DNA from: Blattamonas nauphoetae
Lineage: Eukaryota > Preaxostyla > Oxymonadida
DNA: 64,000 nucleotides
Assembly: GCA_033064195.1 (NCBI GenBank)
Contig: JARBJD010000002.1
Location: 434,001 to 498,000 of the forward strand
Direction of reading: 5' to 3'
Part shown: positions 26,369-37,320 of the stretch, piece after piece
How positions within the stretch are numbered: position 1 is the stretch's first letter
Layout of the letters: every line of letters starts with the position of its first letter
The notes under the pieces: generated by a model
Database searches by the model: none
What the model was told of the DNA's origin: nothing
What the model saw: the letters and a program-made list of their open reading frames with translations, nothing else
Program-made: the position numbers and the translations under genes

Positions 26369-29300
26369 TCAGCTGGTTGCTTCTCCTGACGCTTCTGCTC
26401 CTTCCCCTTCCTCTTCCCCTTCTTCTTCACCCCCTTCTTCTTCTCCTGCTTCCTCTTCTCCTCCTTCTTCTTCCCCTCCCTCCTCTTCCCCTTCTTCTTC
26501 TGCTCCTCCCTCCTCACCTTCCTCCTCTCCCTGCTCTTCCTCACCCTGCTCTTCCTCACCAGCTTCTTCCCCGTCCTCTCCTTCCTCTTCTCCGTCCTCT
26601 TCTCCTTCTTCATCAGCATCTTTGGTTTCCTCCCTCTCAATTGTGTAGCCGCTTGAACTTGGGCCTGCCTTCGCACCCGGCTTCTTGCCCTTCTTCCTTT
26701 CGAGCTTCTGATGATACTTACGGAACACGGCAAGACCATTGTCGTCCTCTGTGAAGAACGGTTTCCCACTTGAGCGTTCAACCACTTCGTCCTCGTCTTT
26801 CTCCTCTTGTCCGATATTCTCGTAGCCATCTCTTTTGAAGAACTTGAGCTGACGGTGCTGCATGGCCTTGCTCTGTGGGAGAAGGAGAATCCAATCGTCT
26901 GGAAGTGGCTCACATGTGAAGAAGGAAAGGTGAGGCACGTAGCATCCACCAGAGAGCCAGAGGGACGGTGGGAGAGCTTCACTTTGGGTGCACGGACAAT
27001 ATGCGATTGTGGCCTGTGATTGAAAGTGAGAGAGAGAAAAAAGGTGGAAACCTTCATCTGTGGGATGGGGCCGTCCTGGATCTCTTGTGAGCAGTTAACC
27101 ATGTCCGCCATCACGTCCATCCTCGCACTGCTCATTCGCGAATTGAAGCCTGAGAGAGAAATCTCGAAGTCTCCAAAGTAAGAGTTGGCAACAGATGAAG
27201 CAGCTTTCTTTGACCCAAGTTTGCTGAATGGATCATTGTCCTTGTTATCAGGCGGGGAAATAACGCCCGATTGGTTCATTCCAGGTTGTGGGGACGGTGG
27301 ATGAGATGGAATGGTTTGAGTGCCCTGGAGTTGTTGAGTGGCGCCGGGAGCGAGTTTGCGCGTCTGCATGGGAGATGTGTTGGGGGATGGTGTTGGAGAT
27401 GGGTTGGTGGCGTTGGCATTGGCTTGTTTGTCTGCGTATGTTGGGAGAGATGCTGAAGTGTTGATGTTGGGACGACTCTTCAAGCACACAATTCGGATGG
27501 ACTGAAAGGAAGAGAAGATGGTGAGAAACGCGAAAACTGTCCAAACCTTCTGGTCCTTGTGGAAGAATGTCTCGAGGCAGTCTTTGTCGGCGAAGAAGTA
27601 GTGCACGCGGAATCTGTTCAGAGACGCCATGCTGTTGACGGCTTCACTCTCTTCAGTCAGTTGATCTGAGGAAGATGACAGATGAGCGGAGGAAGCAGAA
27701 ACACACCTTCGGCGATCGAGACAGCTCTGAAGGGGCTAATGACAGTCGACCCGAAGAGTTGGTAGGCGAGTGTGTACTCACCTTTGGGAAGATTGAACAC
27801 GTCGTAGATGGAGATGAGCATCCTGTGGAGTGTGAGGTTGGGGTGGGCAGAGGGGATTTTGGAGATGGGCATGTAGAGAGGGAGTGAGGGGTGTGTTTCG
27901 ACAGGATTGTCTTCATCTTGCTTTTTAACCTCTTTCTTCTCGGAATCGGCTACAGCTCTTCTCTTCTGCTTCTCCTCTGCTTCTGGCAGCCGAACAGCAA
28001 GAGTTTCGGGGATGGGGACAGTGATTGTTTCTCCTGCGTCGCTCACCTTCAACTGGATTCCGAGAGCTTGCGCAAACTTGCGCTCCACGACACTGAGAGT
28101 CCTCTCTGATTGCCACAGGTCGTAACATGGGTTGCATACAGTGAAGATGCGTGTCATTTCATTTCGATCTCTGAGTTTGAGATCTGTCCTGTTGAAGAAT
28201 GGGACATTGACGCCTCGATGCTGAAGATGTTCGATATCGTGACAAAAAGAAAAATCACACTGATAGATGGTTGATAGTATTCACGATCATCTTGAATGTC
28301 AGTTCGTGGATGAGTTCACTTGTTGGAAGCATTGAATTGCAGCATTTGCATCTCCCCAACTTCACATGTTCTTGCTTCTTGTTTGCTTTGGGAATCAGAC
28401 TTACTTTTCCCTCTTTTCCCTCTCCTTGGTTCATTTGCACTTGCTTGTAGAGTTGCATAGTTTCCTCAGACACCTTGAAACCCTTCACCTGAAGGAACCA
28501 CCATTTGCCATTGGCGTCCTTCATATAGTCAGCGGCAAGCTCTGAAAAATGGATGCCATGCTGGCGTTGAACATATCGAGCGATTCCTTCTGTAAGACTG
28601 AATGGTTCCTGACAACTTGACCCAGCAGCCTTGACCACAGAACATCCAAGAGCGATATCCGTGCAGACACTAAATCTCTTCCGAAAATCACCTTCAGTAT
28701 CATCAGAATATCTTCCTTTACCTGTGACTGTCCATGCTTGAGGACCTTGGTTCGCTTTCCAGAGGCATCGTAGAAACCATGGATTGGGTCCTTTAGCAAG
28801 AATAAAGCGTTGGAGAATACAATCTCCAGTTGGTGGTGAGACAACAATATTTTTGATATCTTCAGTGTTGAGGACGGTAAGTTCATTTGATGTTCCTGTT
28901 CGAGCACGAACTTTCATGACTGCCGACACTTCATTCTCTCTTCCTTTCGGACGTCCAAGCGCGAGCATCAAATCTTTTGTTGTATAATTATCAATACGCT
29001 CCAGGTAGCCTTCTTCTGATGTGAGAAGCCACATTTTCACATCATCCTTATCGATTGTGACGAATGAATCAGGAATTGGCAGTCTGAGTTTTGCTGTGAC
29101 GGGAGTGTGTTTTGAAGCAGTGTTCTTTCTTGTAAGAAGTGGTAAAAACATGACAAGTGGTTCAGCAGGGGAATTTGCGTAAGTATAGCCCTGATCTGGT
29201 CCGAATGTGATTCGCTTCACCATCTCCGCCGTATCTTTCTTTTCCTTTTCAATCTGTTCCTCCTTTCGTTGGGCTGCAGTTTTACCTGTCGAATAAGTCA

Positions 29301-31627
29301 TTCCTTTTTTGCGAACACCTCCTGCCTGTTCTTGATTTGTTGGTGGGATTTCGTACAATCCTCCTCGAGGTGCTTGTTGCTTTTGATCCTTAAGAACTGT
29401 TTGTTTCATCTTTGTCAGATGTTGTCGATGGAGATCATTTGGTCGTTCCGGCGATTTGCCTTGGCTCATCGAGAGGTCTAACGATTCCCTTAATTCTTGA
29501 TCAGTCTTCTCATGGACGACTCTCTGCAAGAAAAGCAAACAAAAGCCATCTCACAATCGTGTGTCCACTATCTCATGAAATGGAATGCAGAAAAAAGACT
29601 CTTAAATGATGAAAGGCATTCAATTTCACTCCGAAACTGATACAAGAGAAGGTGGAATATATAATGCCGCTGATACTTTCGCACTCCCTATTGAACTCTA
29701 AAAACACAGAATTCATGGTATAAATGATGGAAGAAAAGTCAAGGAGAAGATGAACATGTAAATGTTTGCTAGACAGCGAACGAACAAAACATACTGTCTT
29801 ATCTTTCGTGAGAATATCAACAGATGAAGATGCAAGCGATGATTCTTGAAGAAGAGTCGTGAGTGATAGTGTCCTGAAAGAAATCCATATGACAATTACG
29901 GACAAACCCACAACCCGCCTCAGTTGCATCCCCCTGCACATCAAAAACTTGAATCTGAAGTAACTCATCAGTGAGTCCAGATTTCCATGACTGGTCCACA
30001 TCAATAATCCATCGTCCTGTGAAAGTCATTGTCGAGCCATTAGTGAAGACAGGTGATCGCGCCGAAGGAAGTTTAGAATGTTCGAGAAAGACAACGAATG
30101 ATGAGATCGGTTGGTTAATTGAAATCGTCTCCACAGTGACAATTAAAATGTTTTGGTCTGGAATCCATTGACATGTGAAAAATGTGATTTTTCGAAAGAA
30201 AATATACCTGGTTGTAATGATGGCTGTCCAAATGCAGTAAGATCAGTCCAAAAAGGGAAAGGATGGTGGAGTCGTTCGAGCAAAAGGGGGAATGTTTCAT
30301 CGTGATCACGATTTGTGGACTGGACAACTGATGATGGAGGATGTGGAGGTGAATGGTTCCGTGTAGCCCAAGAATCTCTTTCTGCTTCAAATTCTTTCTC
30401 CTTTCGATTCCATTCCTTCTCTTTTTCTTCAAACTTTTTTTCCATCTTTTTCCGGGTTTTCTCTTTAACTTCTTTCTTGAATTCCTTCAAATCTGGAGTT
30501 CCGGATTGTTTGTCATTCTTTTTTGATTTAAGCCATTGCTTCCATTCGAGTTTCTCTTGTCCGTGAGATGATCTCTCTGAATTTTCTTTATTCCATTGCT
30601 TCACTGCTTCCTTTCCTTGTTGACAATATTTCTCGTCAACACTTGTCATTGAATTTCCTTTTTCTATCAGTAATGTGTTCTGCTCGAGGAGTTTTTGTTG
30701 GAGAGCTTCATTCTCCACTAATAGAGTTACATTGTGAATAAGCTTAATAAAAAATACTATTAAGCTCAGATATGGTTTGTTGGTAGCTCAAAATCTTAGC
30801 TTCTTTTGCACGTAGTTGATTCTGGAGATCCCTGTCATAAGCATGATCCTTTGGAGTATCAATCCGTTCTTGTGGGTATTGTACTGGTGTCACAAGAAGT
30901 GACGTAGCCAAGGGAGATTTTTCAACCTGGGAAGGATACCTTTGGAGCTGGGTCAAAACCAAAAATGAACGATGGCAGTGGTGTGACAAACAGATTCTAA
31001 TCGTCTTTCAAGCGCATCAATTTTCAATTTAAGTTCAGAATTTTCCTTTTTTAGACCGTTCTGTGGAAATAATAGAGAGATTTTGTGTTGATTGTTCAAA
31101 GAAGAGTTGTTAGAATGAATGAAAAAACCACGTCATCATGAAATTGTGTTGGTATTGGTGTTGGTGGGTAAGAAGGACTCTCTTGATTAATGGAACAAGA
31201 AGGATTAGTCAAGGAGGATGGAGAAGGAAAAAAAGAAAATCACGGAGAAGGAAGAAAGTTCAAACGGAAAGGAAGAGGTTGACTCAAATGTTGTTGATGA
31301 AGTTGTTGTTGAAGCTGTTGTTGTTGAAGCTGTTGTTGTTGGAACTGTTGTTGCGATTCAATTGCCCTTTGTTGATAAATCATCTTGTTTTCAGCAAGAC
31401 CCTGATCCAAACGACGAGTAAGTTCCTGAATTGTATGGTCATGATTATTTTGTTCCTACAAACATGATGTTCGTTCTGTAGGAGAAGAAAAATACATGAA
31501 AAACAGGAGATTGTTGCGGCCGTAGTTGTCGATTTGGGGAAGGTTTACGAGGGTTTTTCCTCGGCAACACACCCGACATGTGAATCAAAAGCTCAGATCG
31601 TCCTGATTCAGATTTTAAATCGGCCAT
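26369..31627 (-). CDS. coiled-coil, C2-domain and Cys-motif protein with acidic tail
   Basis: Fourteen exons join in phase to 1496 aa: 31627-31496, 31455-31266, 31181-31132, 31060-30992, 30947-30758, 30717-30208, 30157-29908, 29873-29795, 29697-29644, 29523-28285, 28220-27707, 27665-27547, 27501-27052, 27013-26369. The order is a basic head, a poly-Gln stretch, coiled coil with a Lys/Glu region, and a C2-like beta-sandwich near residues 380-508. Next comes a globular half with Cys pairs (GRCKCCN, CNPCYDLW) that may bind zinc, and a conserved-looking segment (YTLAYQLFGS...RVHYFF). The end is a Glu/Gly tail. The C2 style recalls ciliary C2 proteins, but I do not know the family. The ninth join (120-nt intron) is the weak point: without it, the first gene would stop at 29626 and the second would lack a nearby ATG. 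Confidence 0.65.
26372..26640 (-). repeat. Glu/Gly-coding low-complexity tail
   Basis: The last 90 codons of the C2-domain protein are almost only Glu and Gly with some Ala and Asp (units such as EEEGGEEEGG and EEEQGEEEQG). In DNA this is a pyrimidine-rich run on the plus strand, CTTCTTCTCC-like. It resembles the polyglutamylated-like acidic tails of RPGR and tubulins in composition only. Confidence 0.8.
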
Positions 31628-31720
31628 AATTCGTATCAATAGCCACCACCCTTGGAATACCTTGGATGAAAGAAGTGAAACTATTCGTGGGAAGAAATGT
31701 CAATCAAAATTTGTGACATC

Positions 31721-32124
31721 ATGGACATACACAACCTCAAACTTCCATTTCCAGCTGGTGACAGTTTTAAGTGCTGGATGTATTTCCTCACAGAAGTGAT
31801 GTACTGGGTTTTCTAACAATCATCTCTCGAACAATATTGGAAAATACAGAAGAATTTTCGATACGATCACTCAATCAAATGGCCAGATGGGAATTCCAAT
31901 GCGTAGGATTTCTCGTATCGTCTACACCCAATCTTCCCCATTCCATCCTCCACACAGCTGTAGAACTGCCTATTGATGATTTCATTTATTCAATGAAATG
32001 GATGCAAGCCGTCAATTCAGTGTTGAGAAAAAAGTTGATGCGATCTGGGTATGCATGTTCCTTTCAAACTCCTGTCTATCTGGAGTCCAATTATGAGCAA
32101 TACCTTGTCCATAGTACATGGTGA
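31721..32124 (+). CDS. possible small multi-exon gene, structure unresolved
   Basis: A plausible start at 31721 reads MDIHNLKLPFPAGDSFKCWM, but that frame stops at about 31811. A second open frame from 31771 carries protein-like sequence including ELPIDDFIYSMKWMQAVNSV. Joining them needs at least one intron, and I could not choose among several GT-AG pairs. The last 110 bp of the open frame run antisense to the TGS1 3' end. The start is 93 bp from the divergent start of the C2-domain gene. Function unknown. It could also be a decayed gene. Confidence 0.3.
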
Positions 32125-33580
32125 TCATTTTTGGCTTTCGGACGCTTTCATCCGGCTCAGAATCCGCGTTGACTGTTGTGATTTGTGGTAACACGTACCC
32201 GATCCAACTATCATCCACAAAATTGGGTTCAATTTCAAATAAATCGTCAATTTGTGCTTTACCAGATCCTTCAATTTGAGTATCAGCATCTGGGGAGGTT
32301 TGCTGTTGGTGTTTCCAGTGATGAGCTGTTTGACACATTTCTTCAACTTCAAGTGGATTACAGTTGCGAGGAAGAGAGAAAGCAACTTTATCAGAAATGT
32401 GCATAGCAGCTTTTAGGATTTCAAGGGCTGGTTCAGGCTGCATTTGGGTAGAAAGAGAATAGAAATCGGAAGTGTTTGGAGATTTAGCTGGGAGCGGTTC
32501 ATTTGGAATAATTCGTCCAGATTCGTCATCAGAATCAAATACCATCCGCGTGCCTTCGAAAACGTTGAAGTGTTTTTCTTCTTTATCTGATTCGTCTTTT
32601 GCCATCCACTTCTTTCGTCCTTCATAGTTAATTCCACCCCAAGGTGGGGCAAGGAAGACAACATCAATTGTACGGTCGCGGAAAGCGTTATTCCGAGCTA
32701 GTTCCATGAAATCACCCTTTGTGAAAACAAATGAGAAATGGAGGAAGAGACAGACCAAAATAAACTCTATCCGATTCATGACTCCATAAACTTGAGCATT
32801 GCTCTTTGCAAGTTCAAGTTTCATTGGATCTTTGTCAATTGCTATGACGTGGTTGCAAGTGAAAGCAAATTGAATGGCATTTCCTCCAGCCCCACAGAAT
32901 CCATCCAAAATCACGTCACAACGAAGACGCTGCGCATGGTGAAGCGCAATTGACTCTGGCGTCACGGAAAACCAACTGTCTCTATCCAGGTTAATTCCTC
33001 GGTCAAACAAGGCAAAGAGTTGATATCTTTGGTGGTAATAGTGTGCCATTGTATGGTCCAATCCAAAACGACGCATTTCCTTTTGTTCTCGTGTTAGTTT
33101 GGTGGAGTGTGTGCGTTTTTTCTTCTGTGGTAACTCAGTGATGGCTTCGATTTCGTCATCTTCTGAGTCATCAACATCTAATCGCGAGATGACTTCGTGC
33201 TTCACCTCGATAGGATGATCTTCATCGTCTTCAAAACGAAAATGTTTGTTTTCGAGGCTCGATTGGATACTCCGGGGTTGGTCACTGAAAGTCCCAAACT
33301 GAACAAAACCACCGCCTTCAGAAAAGAGATCAGTGAGGCTCTTTCCAGAACGGAGGAGCTCTTCAATTTCATACAATAGGCTTTCCTGTACATCTCGATC
33401 CTCTTTTGTTGTTCCTGATGAAAGGAGTGCGATGACTGAGTCGAATGTCGCGTACGGTCCACTCATTGATGGATGGAGAAGTGTGGGAGTGATGTCTGGT
33501 TGTTGAAAACTGTCAGAGTCGTCTGAATCCTGTGATAAGGTGTCTAGTTGGTGGTCATCGTCTGAAATGTTCTCATTCAT
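32012..33580 (-). CDS. TGS1: trimethylguanosine synthase (cap hypermethylase)
   Basis: Two exons (33580-32756, 32716-32012) give 509 aa. The catalytic core is clear: HYYHQRYQLFALFDRGI and WFSVTPESIALHHAQ, the SAM-binding DGFCGAGGNAIQFA, acidic VIAIDKDPMKLELA, and motif IV VVFLAPPWGG, where SPPWGG is usual. TGS1 converts the m7G cap of snRNAs and snoRNAs to the 2,2,7-trimethyl cap in the nucleus. The intron is 39 nt, in frame and without a stop. If retained, it would insert 13 hydrophobic residues just before GDFMELA. An acidic 150-residue N-terminal region precedes the core. A Ser/Glu insert (about residues 270-330) separates the PPWGG motif from the C-terminal strands. Confidence 0.9.
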   Translation of the reverse strand: MNENISDDDHQLDTLSQDSDDSDSFQQPDITPTLLHPSMSGPYATFDSVIALLSSGTTKEDRDVQESLLYEIEELLRSGKSLTDLFSEGGGFVQFGTFSDQPRSIQSSLENKHFRFEDDEDHPIEVKHEVISRLDVDDSEDDEIEAITELPQKKKRTHSTKLTREQKEMRRFGLDHTMAHYYHQRYQLFALFDRGINLDRDSWFSVTPESIALHHAQRLRCDVILDGFCGAGGNAIQFAFTCNHVIAIDKDPMKLELAKSNAQVYGVMNRIEFILVCLFLHFSFVFTKGDFMELARNNAFRDRTIDVVFLAPPWGGINYEGRKKWMAKDESDKEEKHFNVFEGTRMVFDSDDESGRIIPNEPLPAKSPNTSDFYSLSTQMQPEPALEILKAAMHISDKVAFSLPRNCNPLEVEEMCQTAHHWKHQQQTSPDADTQIEGSGKAQIDDLFEIEPNFVDDSWIGYVLPQITTVNADSEPDESVRKPKMITMYYGQGIAHNWTPDRQEFERNMHTQIASTFFSTLN

Positions 33581-35577
33581 TCAAATGATTTGATCAGAAC
33601 CGGTGGTTTTTTCCATTCATCTTCAAACATCGTTTATACTCTCCACAACCAGCCCTCCATTTTACACCAAATCAGTTGCATTTTATTCGAAAAGAATTCG
33701 ATTCAAGATTCTCAAAACGAAACAACAATTTTTTTGTTAGGGTTTTTGTGATCAAAACAATGTGGTTGTTTTGGAGTTTTAAGTGATCCAGTCTGTTTCA
33801 AAAGGTGGCATAATACGAGTTGTGACCAGCGTCCAAAAATAGTTTTATCACTTCAAATCTCGTCTCATCATACAGCCGAGACTGCCTTTCAACCACTGAC
33901 AAACGTTTCCGGTCACCCTTGACCGGATTTATGCACACATGAATTGTACTGCTTTTTTTGAAAAACACTACATCACAATGATATCCTGTTCTTTTTCTGA
34001 TATCATTCAAAAAGAGTCTGTTGAAGTGAAAACATGATGAATGTTCGGCCTGACATGGGAGGACAATTTTGTTGCGGCCACTAAATCAGCTCTCATTTCT
34101 CTGTGGAAAGGAGGTGAGAGTGTTTCTTCTCTCATAAACAGAATGTCTCCACTCCTTCTTGATCAAATAAACAATTCTCTGTTTCGTTTTTCACTTTTCT
34201 TAGAAGAGTGCACAACAAACCCACGATCGGTTCGTTGTTGCTTGGAGAATAACTCGTTTTGGCCTTCAAACTTTCTTAATTATGTTTACAGGATCAACAA
34301 ATTGATATTTTTTTATTTTGAAAAGACGTCAATAAAAGTGAAAAAAAATGTAGAAAAAAATCTTTGAACCAATTGTTTTTGAGCATGTCTTATCGAAATC
34401 TACAAGAGCATTTTGCTTTTTCTATCGGTGCTGAACCAATTATGCTTCAAGTTGTTATTAATAGTCATGGAGTCTCGTCCCCACTCGTCACAATTCCTGC
34501 CTCCCAAGGGTGACTTGCGAAGGTTTGTCATTTATTCCGAAGGAGTCGCGTGATCTCGTTTTTTCTTGCGACAACAACCTTAACTCATTCCAATCTCTCA
34601 ATTTTTTGCATTTCATCGTTTTTGGTGGAGTTCCAACTGTTTTCATAGTGCCGCCACAAAAGCGTTGAAAGTCGGTAAACCGCCATAAATCACGATTTTT
34701 CATGAATCTGATGGACATAGTCCAACGAAGAAAAAAAACAAAATTTAGAAAAAAATCTCCTGCAACTCGTTGAGAAAACCGCCTTGTATTAGAAAAGCGT
34801 CACTTTTCACAATTCTTTTTGGCAATATCTCAACAACCAGTGAATCAATTGTCATGCAAGTTCTCTCAGATACTTTATTTGATGATCCGAACACAGAAGA
34901 AAAAAATCGGAAACAAATTATGGGTATCTGGAAAAAAGTCGAAAAACCCATTTTTTCTCGAAAACACTCACAGAGGAAAAATTTTGCATTTTTTTTAAAA
35001 AAATCTTTTTTTGAGATCTTTCCGAATAGAATGTACTTTATTTGGTTGAACACGGATGATTGGTTGTGGAGAAATGACGTTGTGAAGTTTCGGGTTTGTA
35101 CGATTGTTCCTATATGAGGCAACAGGGCCCAATAACGGGTCTTTAGCTCCACCTTTTATTCAGAATCATTTTTTCACCAAAACAACATTTCTCAGATAAA
35201 AGCTCAATTTATGGCGGTGTAATGAATCACTTCGCTTTTGTGACAGCACAATCACTCTTTTTCGACACCCTTTTTTTTATCTCTCCTTCTCGACAAGTAT
35301 GTTCACATTGTTTTTCTCTCTACAACTTTCTTTTTAGATGATTAAGTGATTGGTTAAATGAATCCAAATCGAGACCGGTGAAAGTTCCTGGACAGGGGTG
35401 CCAGGAACTTTTGTCGATTGGAGTTTGCGTCTTTTTGGATTTAGCTAATAACATTCTCCATTTTTCCTTGCTCGCTTTTGAAATTTAAATAAAATGTCGA
35501 TTTGATGACATTTTAGTTGATAAACATGCATTTTAGATTGTTTCATGAAGATCGTCACATTTTGGGTTGATCATTGT
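33581..35577. other. gene-poor AT-rich interval
   Basis: About 2 kb with no gene I can support. A 70-codon minus frame ending at 33798 (RQSRLYDETRFEVIKLFLDA) looks protein-like and could be the remnant of an ankyrin-like or other gene. Frames at 34041-34367, 34488-34718 and 34745-35152 are A/T-driven (Lys/Phe/Asn-rich) and unconvincing. Base composition is clearly more AT-rich than in the flanking genes, with long A and T runs around 34320-34370 and 34980-35010. Confidence 0.5.
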
Positions 35578-36070
35578 TACAGTTTGTGCCAAAAAGATGC
35601 CGATCTGTGCCAAAAAACATTCCCACAATCCAGACTTACGAACTCCAGAAGGTATGCCAATGTTCTTTTTACCGATTTTCTTACTTCCTCCAGCACTCAA
35701 TATGGACTCAAACCTGTGATTTTGTGTTTTCTGCCACTTTCGACTCAAGATCGCACCAATTTTCCACATCAAAACTTCGTCTCCTCTACATGGTTCAGTA
35801 TGTCTTTTTATTCGTTTTTCGACATTCCTTCATTTATATGCATCTCTCTTCCCAGCTTTTTGGAACATTCTGGGAGGATAGTCCTCATATGTGGAGATTG
35901 GAGGAACAAGATCCTCTCAGTCAATGTACTTAGTTTGTATTGCAACTTTTATCATTTTTTTCGCTTTCTCTAATCATTCTTTCCTGTTTGTTCACATTTT
36001 CCAGCGTTCGCACGGCTCCGTTGACCAACGCTGCGCTCTCTTTTCATTTTTGGTTTTCTCCCAATTCTAT
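35578..36070 (+). repeat. left arm of 493-bp inverted duplication
   Basis: This arm pairs gaplessly with 36297-36789 in opposite orientation. The conceptual translations in two frames are identical for over 110 residues. The only differences I find are three substitutions in the inner 40 bp, so identity is about 99.4%. The arm carries exon-like segments split by good GT-AG introns of 40-80 nt, so it is a copied piece of a spliced gene. Confidence 0.85.
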
Positions 36071-36230
36071 CCTCAAAACAGGATACTCTTTGATGTCTCT
36101 GCATTTAGATTAGCAAGCGAATCATTATTTTCAATCAAATTTCGACTTTCATTCTCACGATCCTGATTTTCTTCAGACAACAATTGTTTTTTACAATTAC
36201 CGGAGAGAAACGAAAGAAAAGTTGGTCATC
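35578..36230 (+). pseudogene. fragment of an intron-bearing gene (left copy)
   Basis: Exon-like blocks 35583-35653, 35697-35802, 35858-35927 and from 36005 are separated by GT-AG introns. Joined in one frame they include QTYELQK, HSIWTQTCDFVFSATFDS, LEHSGRIVLICGDW and RNKILSVN, a pattern faintly like WD repeats of large scaffold proteins. No convincing start codon or full-length product is present on this side, and the frame runs only a short way beyond the arm. Family assignment is weak. Confidence 0.4.
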
Positions 36231-36296
36231 GATATGAGAAGAAGCTCATTAGAGAATAGAGTGGAGGATTTGATGCAGAGGCGAGGAATTTAGTCG
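36071..36296. other. 226-bp spacer of the inverted duplication
   Basis: Unique sequence between the two arms. It has an open minus-strand and plus-strand mix with no recognisable domain. A foldback of this DNA or its RNA would leave this stretch as the loop. Confidence 0.7.
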
Positions 36297-36789
36297 ATAG
36301 AATTGCGAGAAAACCAAAACAGAAAAGAGAGCGCAGCGTTGGTCAACGGAGCCGTGCGAACGCTGGAAAATGTGAACAAACAGGAAAGAATGATTAGAGA
36401 AAGCGAAAAAAATGATAAAAGTTGCAATACAAACTAAGTACATTGACTGAGAGGATCTTGTTCCTCCAATCTCCACATATGAGGACTATCCTCCCAGAAT
36501 GTTCCAAAAAGCTGGGAAGAGAGATGCATATAAATGAAGGAATGTCGAAAAACGAATAAAAAGACATACTGAACCATGTAGAGGAGACGAAGTTTTGATG
36601 TGGAAAATTGGTGCGATCTTGAGTCGAAAGTGGCAGAAAACACAAAATCACAGGTTTGAGTCCATATTGAGTGCTGGAGGAAGTAAGAAAATCGGTAAAA
36701 AGAACATTGGCATACCTTCTGGAGTTCGTAAGTCTGGATTGTGGGAATGTTTTTTGGCACAGATCGGCATCTTTTTGGCACAAACTGTA
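36297..36789 (-). repeat. right arm of 493-bp inverted duplication
   Basis: The arm is the reverse-complement copy of 35578-36070. Its outer side may continue the parent gene: upstream on the minus strand, up to about 36850, there is exon-like sequence (LLRELLKVLQLFKGN) that the left copy lacks. This suggests the right side is the source and the left side the copy. Confidence 0.85.
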
Positions 36790-37320
36790 GAATTGCCCTT
36801 GAACAACTGCAAGACTTTGAGAAGTTCACGAAGAAGAATCAGTTCTAAGAGAAAGATAATCTGTCAAACTTAAGCAATAAAGTAAGCAAACATTTTCAAT
36901 CGCAAGGAATCTAAGATCGAAGAAGAGAATCATCCCCAGGACCATCAATGCAACACCTTCAGGAGAGAAAAGGGAATTTAGTCAGTAAAAGAGACAAATA
37001 AACCGGAGTCTGTGAGGCCATTTCCAATAAGCACTCTGTCCTGTCCTGATTCGACTTTCGACGTTGTTCATGGCTTGATCACAGAAAGTCCTCAAAAAGT
37101 TATCGTACTGACTCTTTTTCTACTGTACCATAACAAACAGTGCACTAGCGACACTTTTGATACTCATTCAACGTGAATCTTCTGAGAACTCGAGTCATCG
37201 ATTCTGGGTGGAAATATTCTCAATTACGGATGATATCTCTGGGCGATTCAAGATAAATAACGACGGAGTAATTGTGTGAGACTGATTAAGAAATTAAAAA
37301 CACAGATTTCTTCTTTCAAT
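36790..37320. other. gene-poor interval
   Basis: After about 60 bp of possible exon sequence continuing the right arm on the minus strand, I see no long frame, RNA gene or repeat up to the stop codon of the next minus-strand gene at 37321. Confidence 0.5.

Noticed and set aside
26224-27630. 468-codon minus ORF rich in Lys/Arg/Glu at its end
   Set aside because: Its first part is real exon sequence, but the Lys/Arg end is the wrong frame of the Glu/Gly tail. The phase-consistent join moves to the other frame at 27013.
29573-30004. Separate 143-codon minus gene
   Set aside because: It reads across two introns of the C2-domain gene; its good parts are already included there.
31138-31467. 109-codon plus ORF with Leu/Lys repeats
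   Set aside because: Antisense of the poly-Gln coding stretch in the C2-domain gene.
34980-35010. Poly-A/T run as a replication origin or terminator
   Set aside because: AT-rich runs are common in this gene-poor stretch and nothing else marks an origin.
35545-36829. Four ORFs of 119-142 codons in the inverted duplication, read as small proteins
   Set aside because: They read through GT-AG introns and exist only because the same DNA occurs twice. Better explained as copies of a spliced gene fragment.
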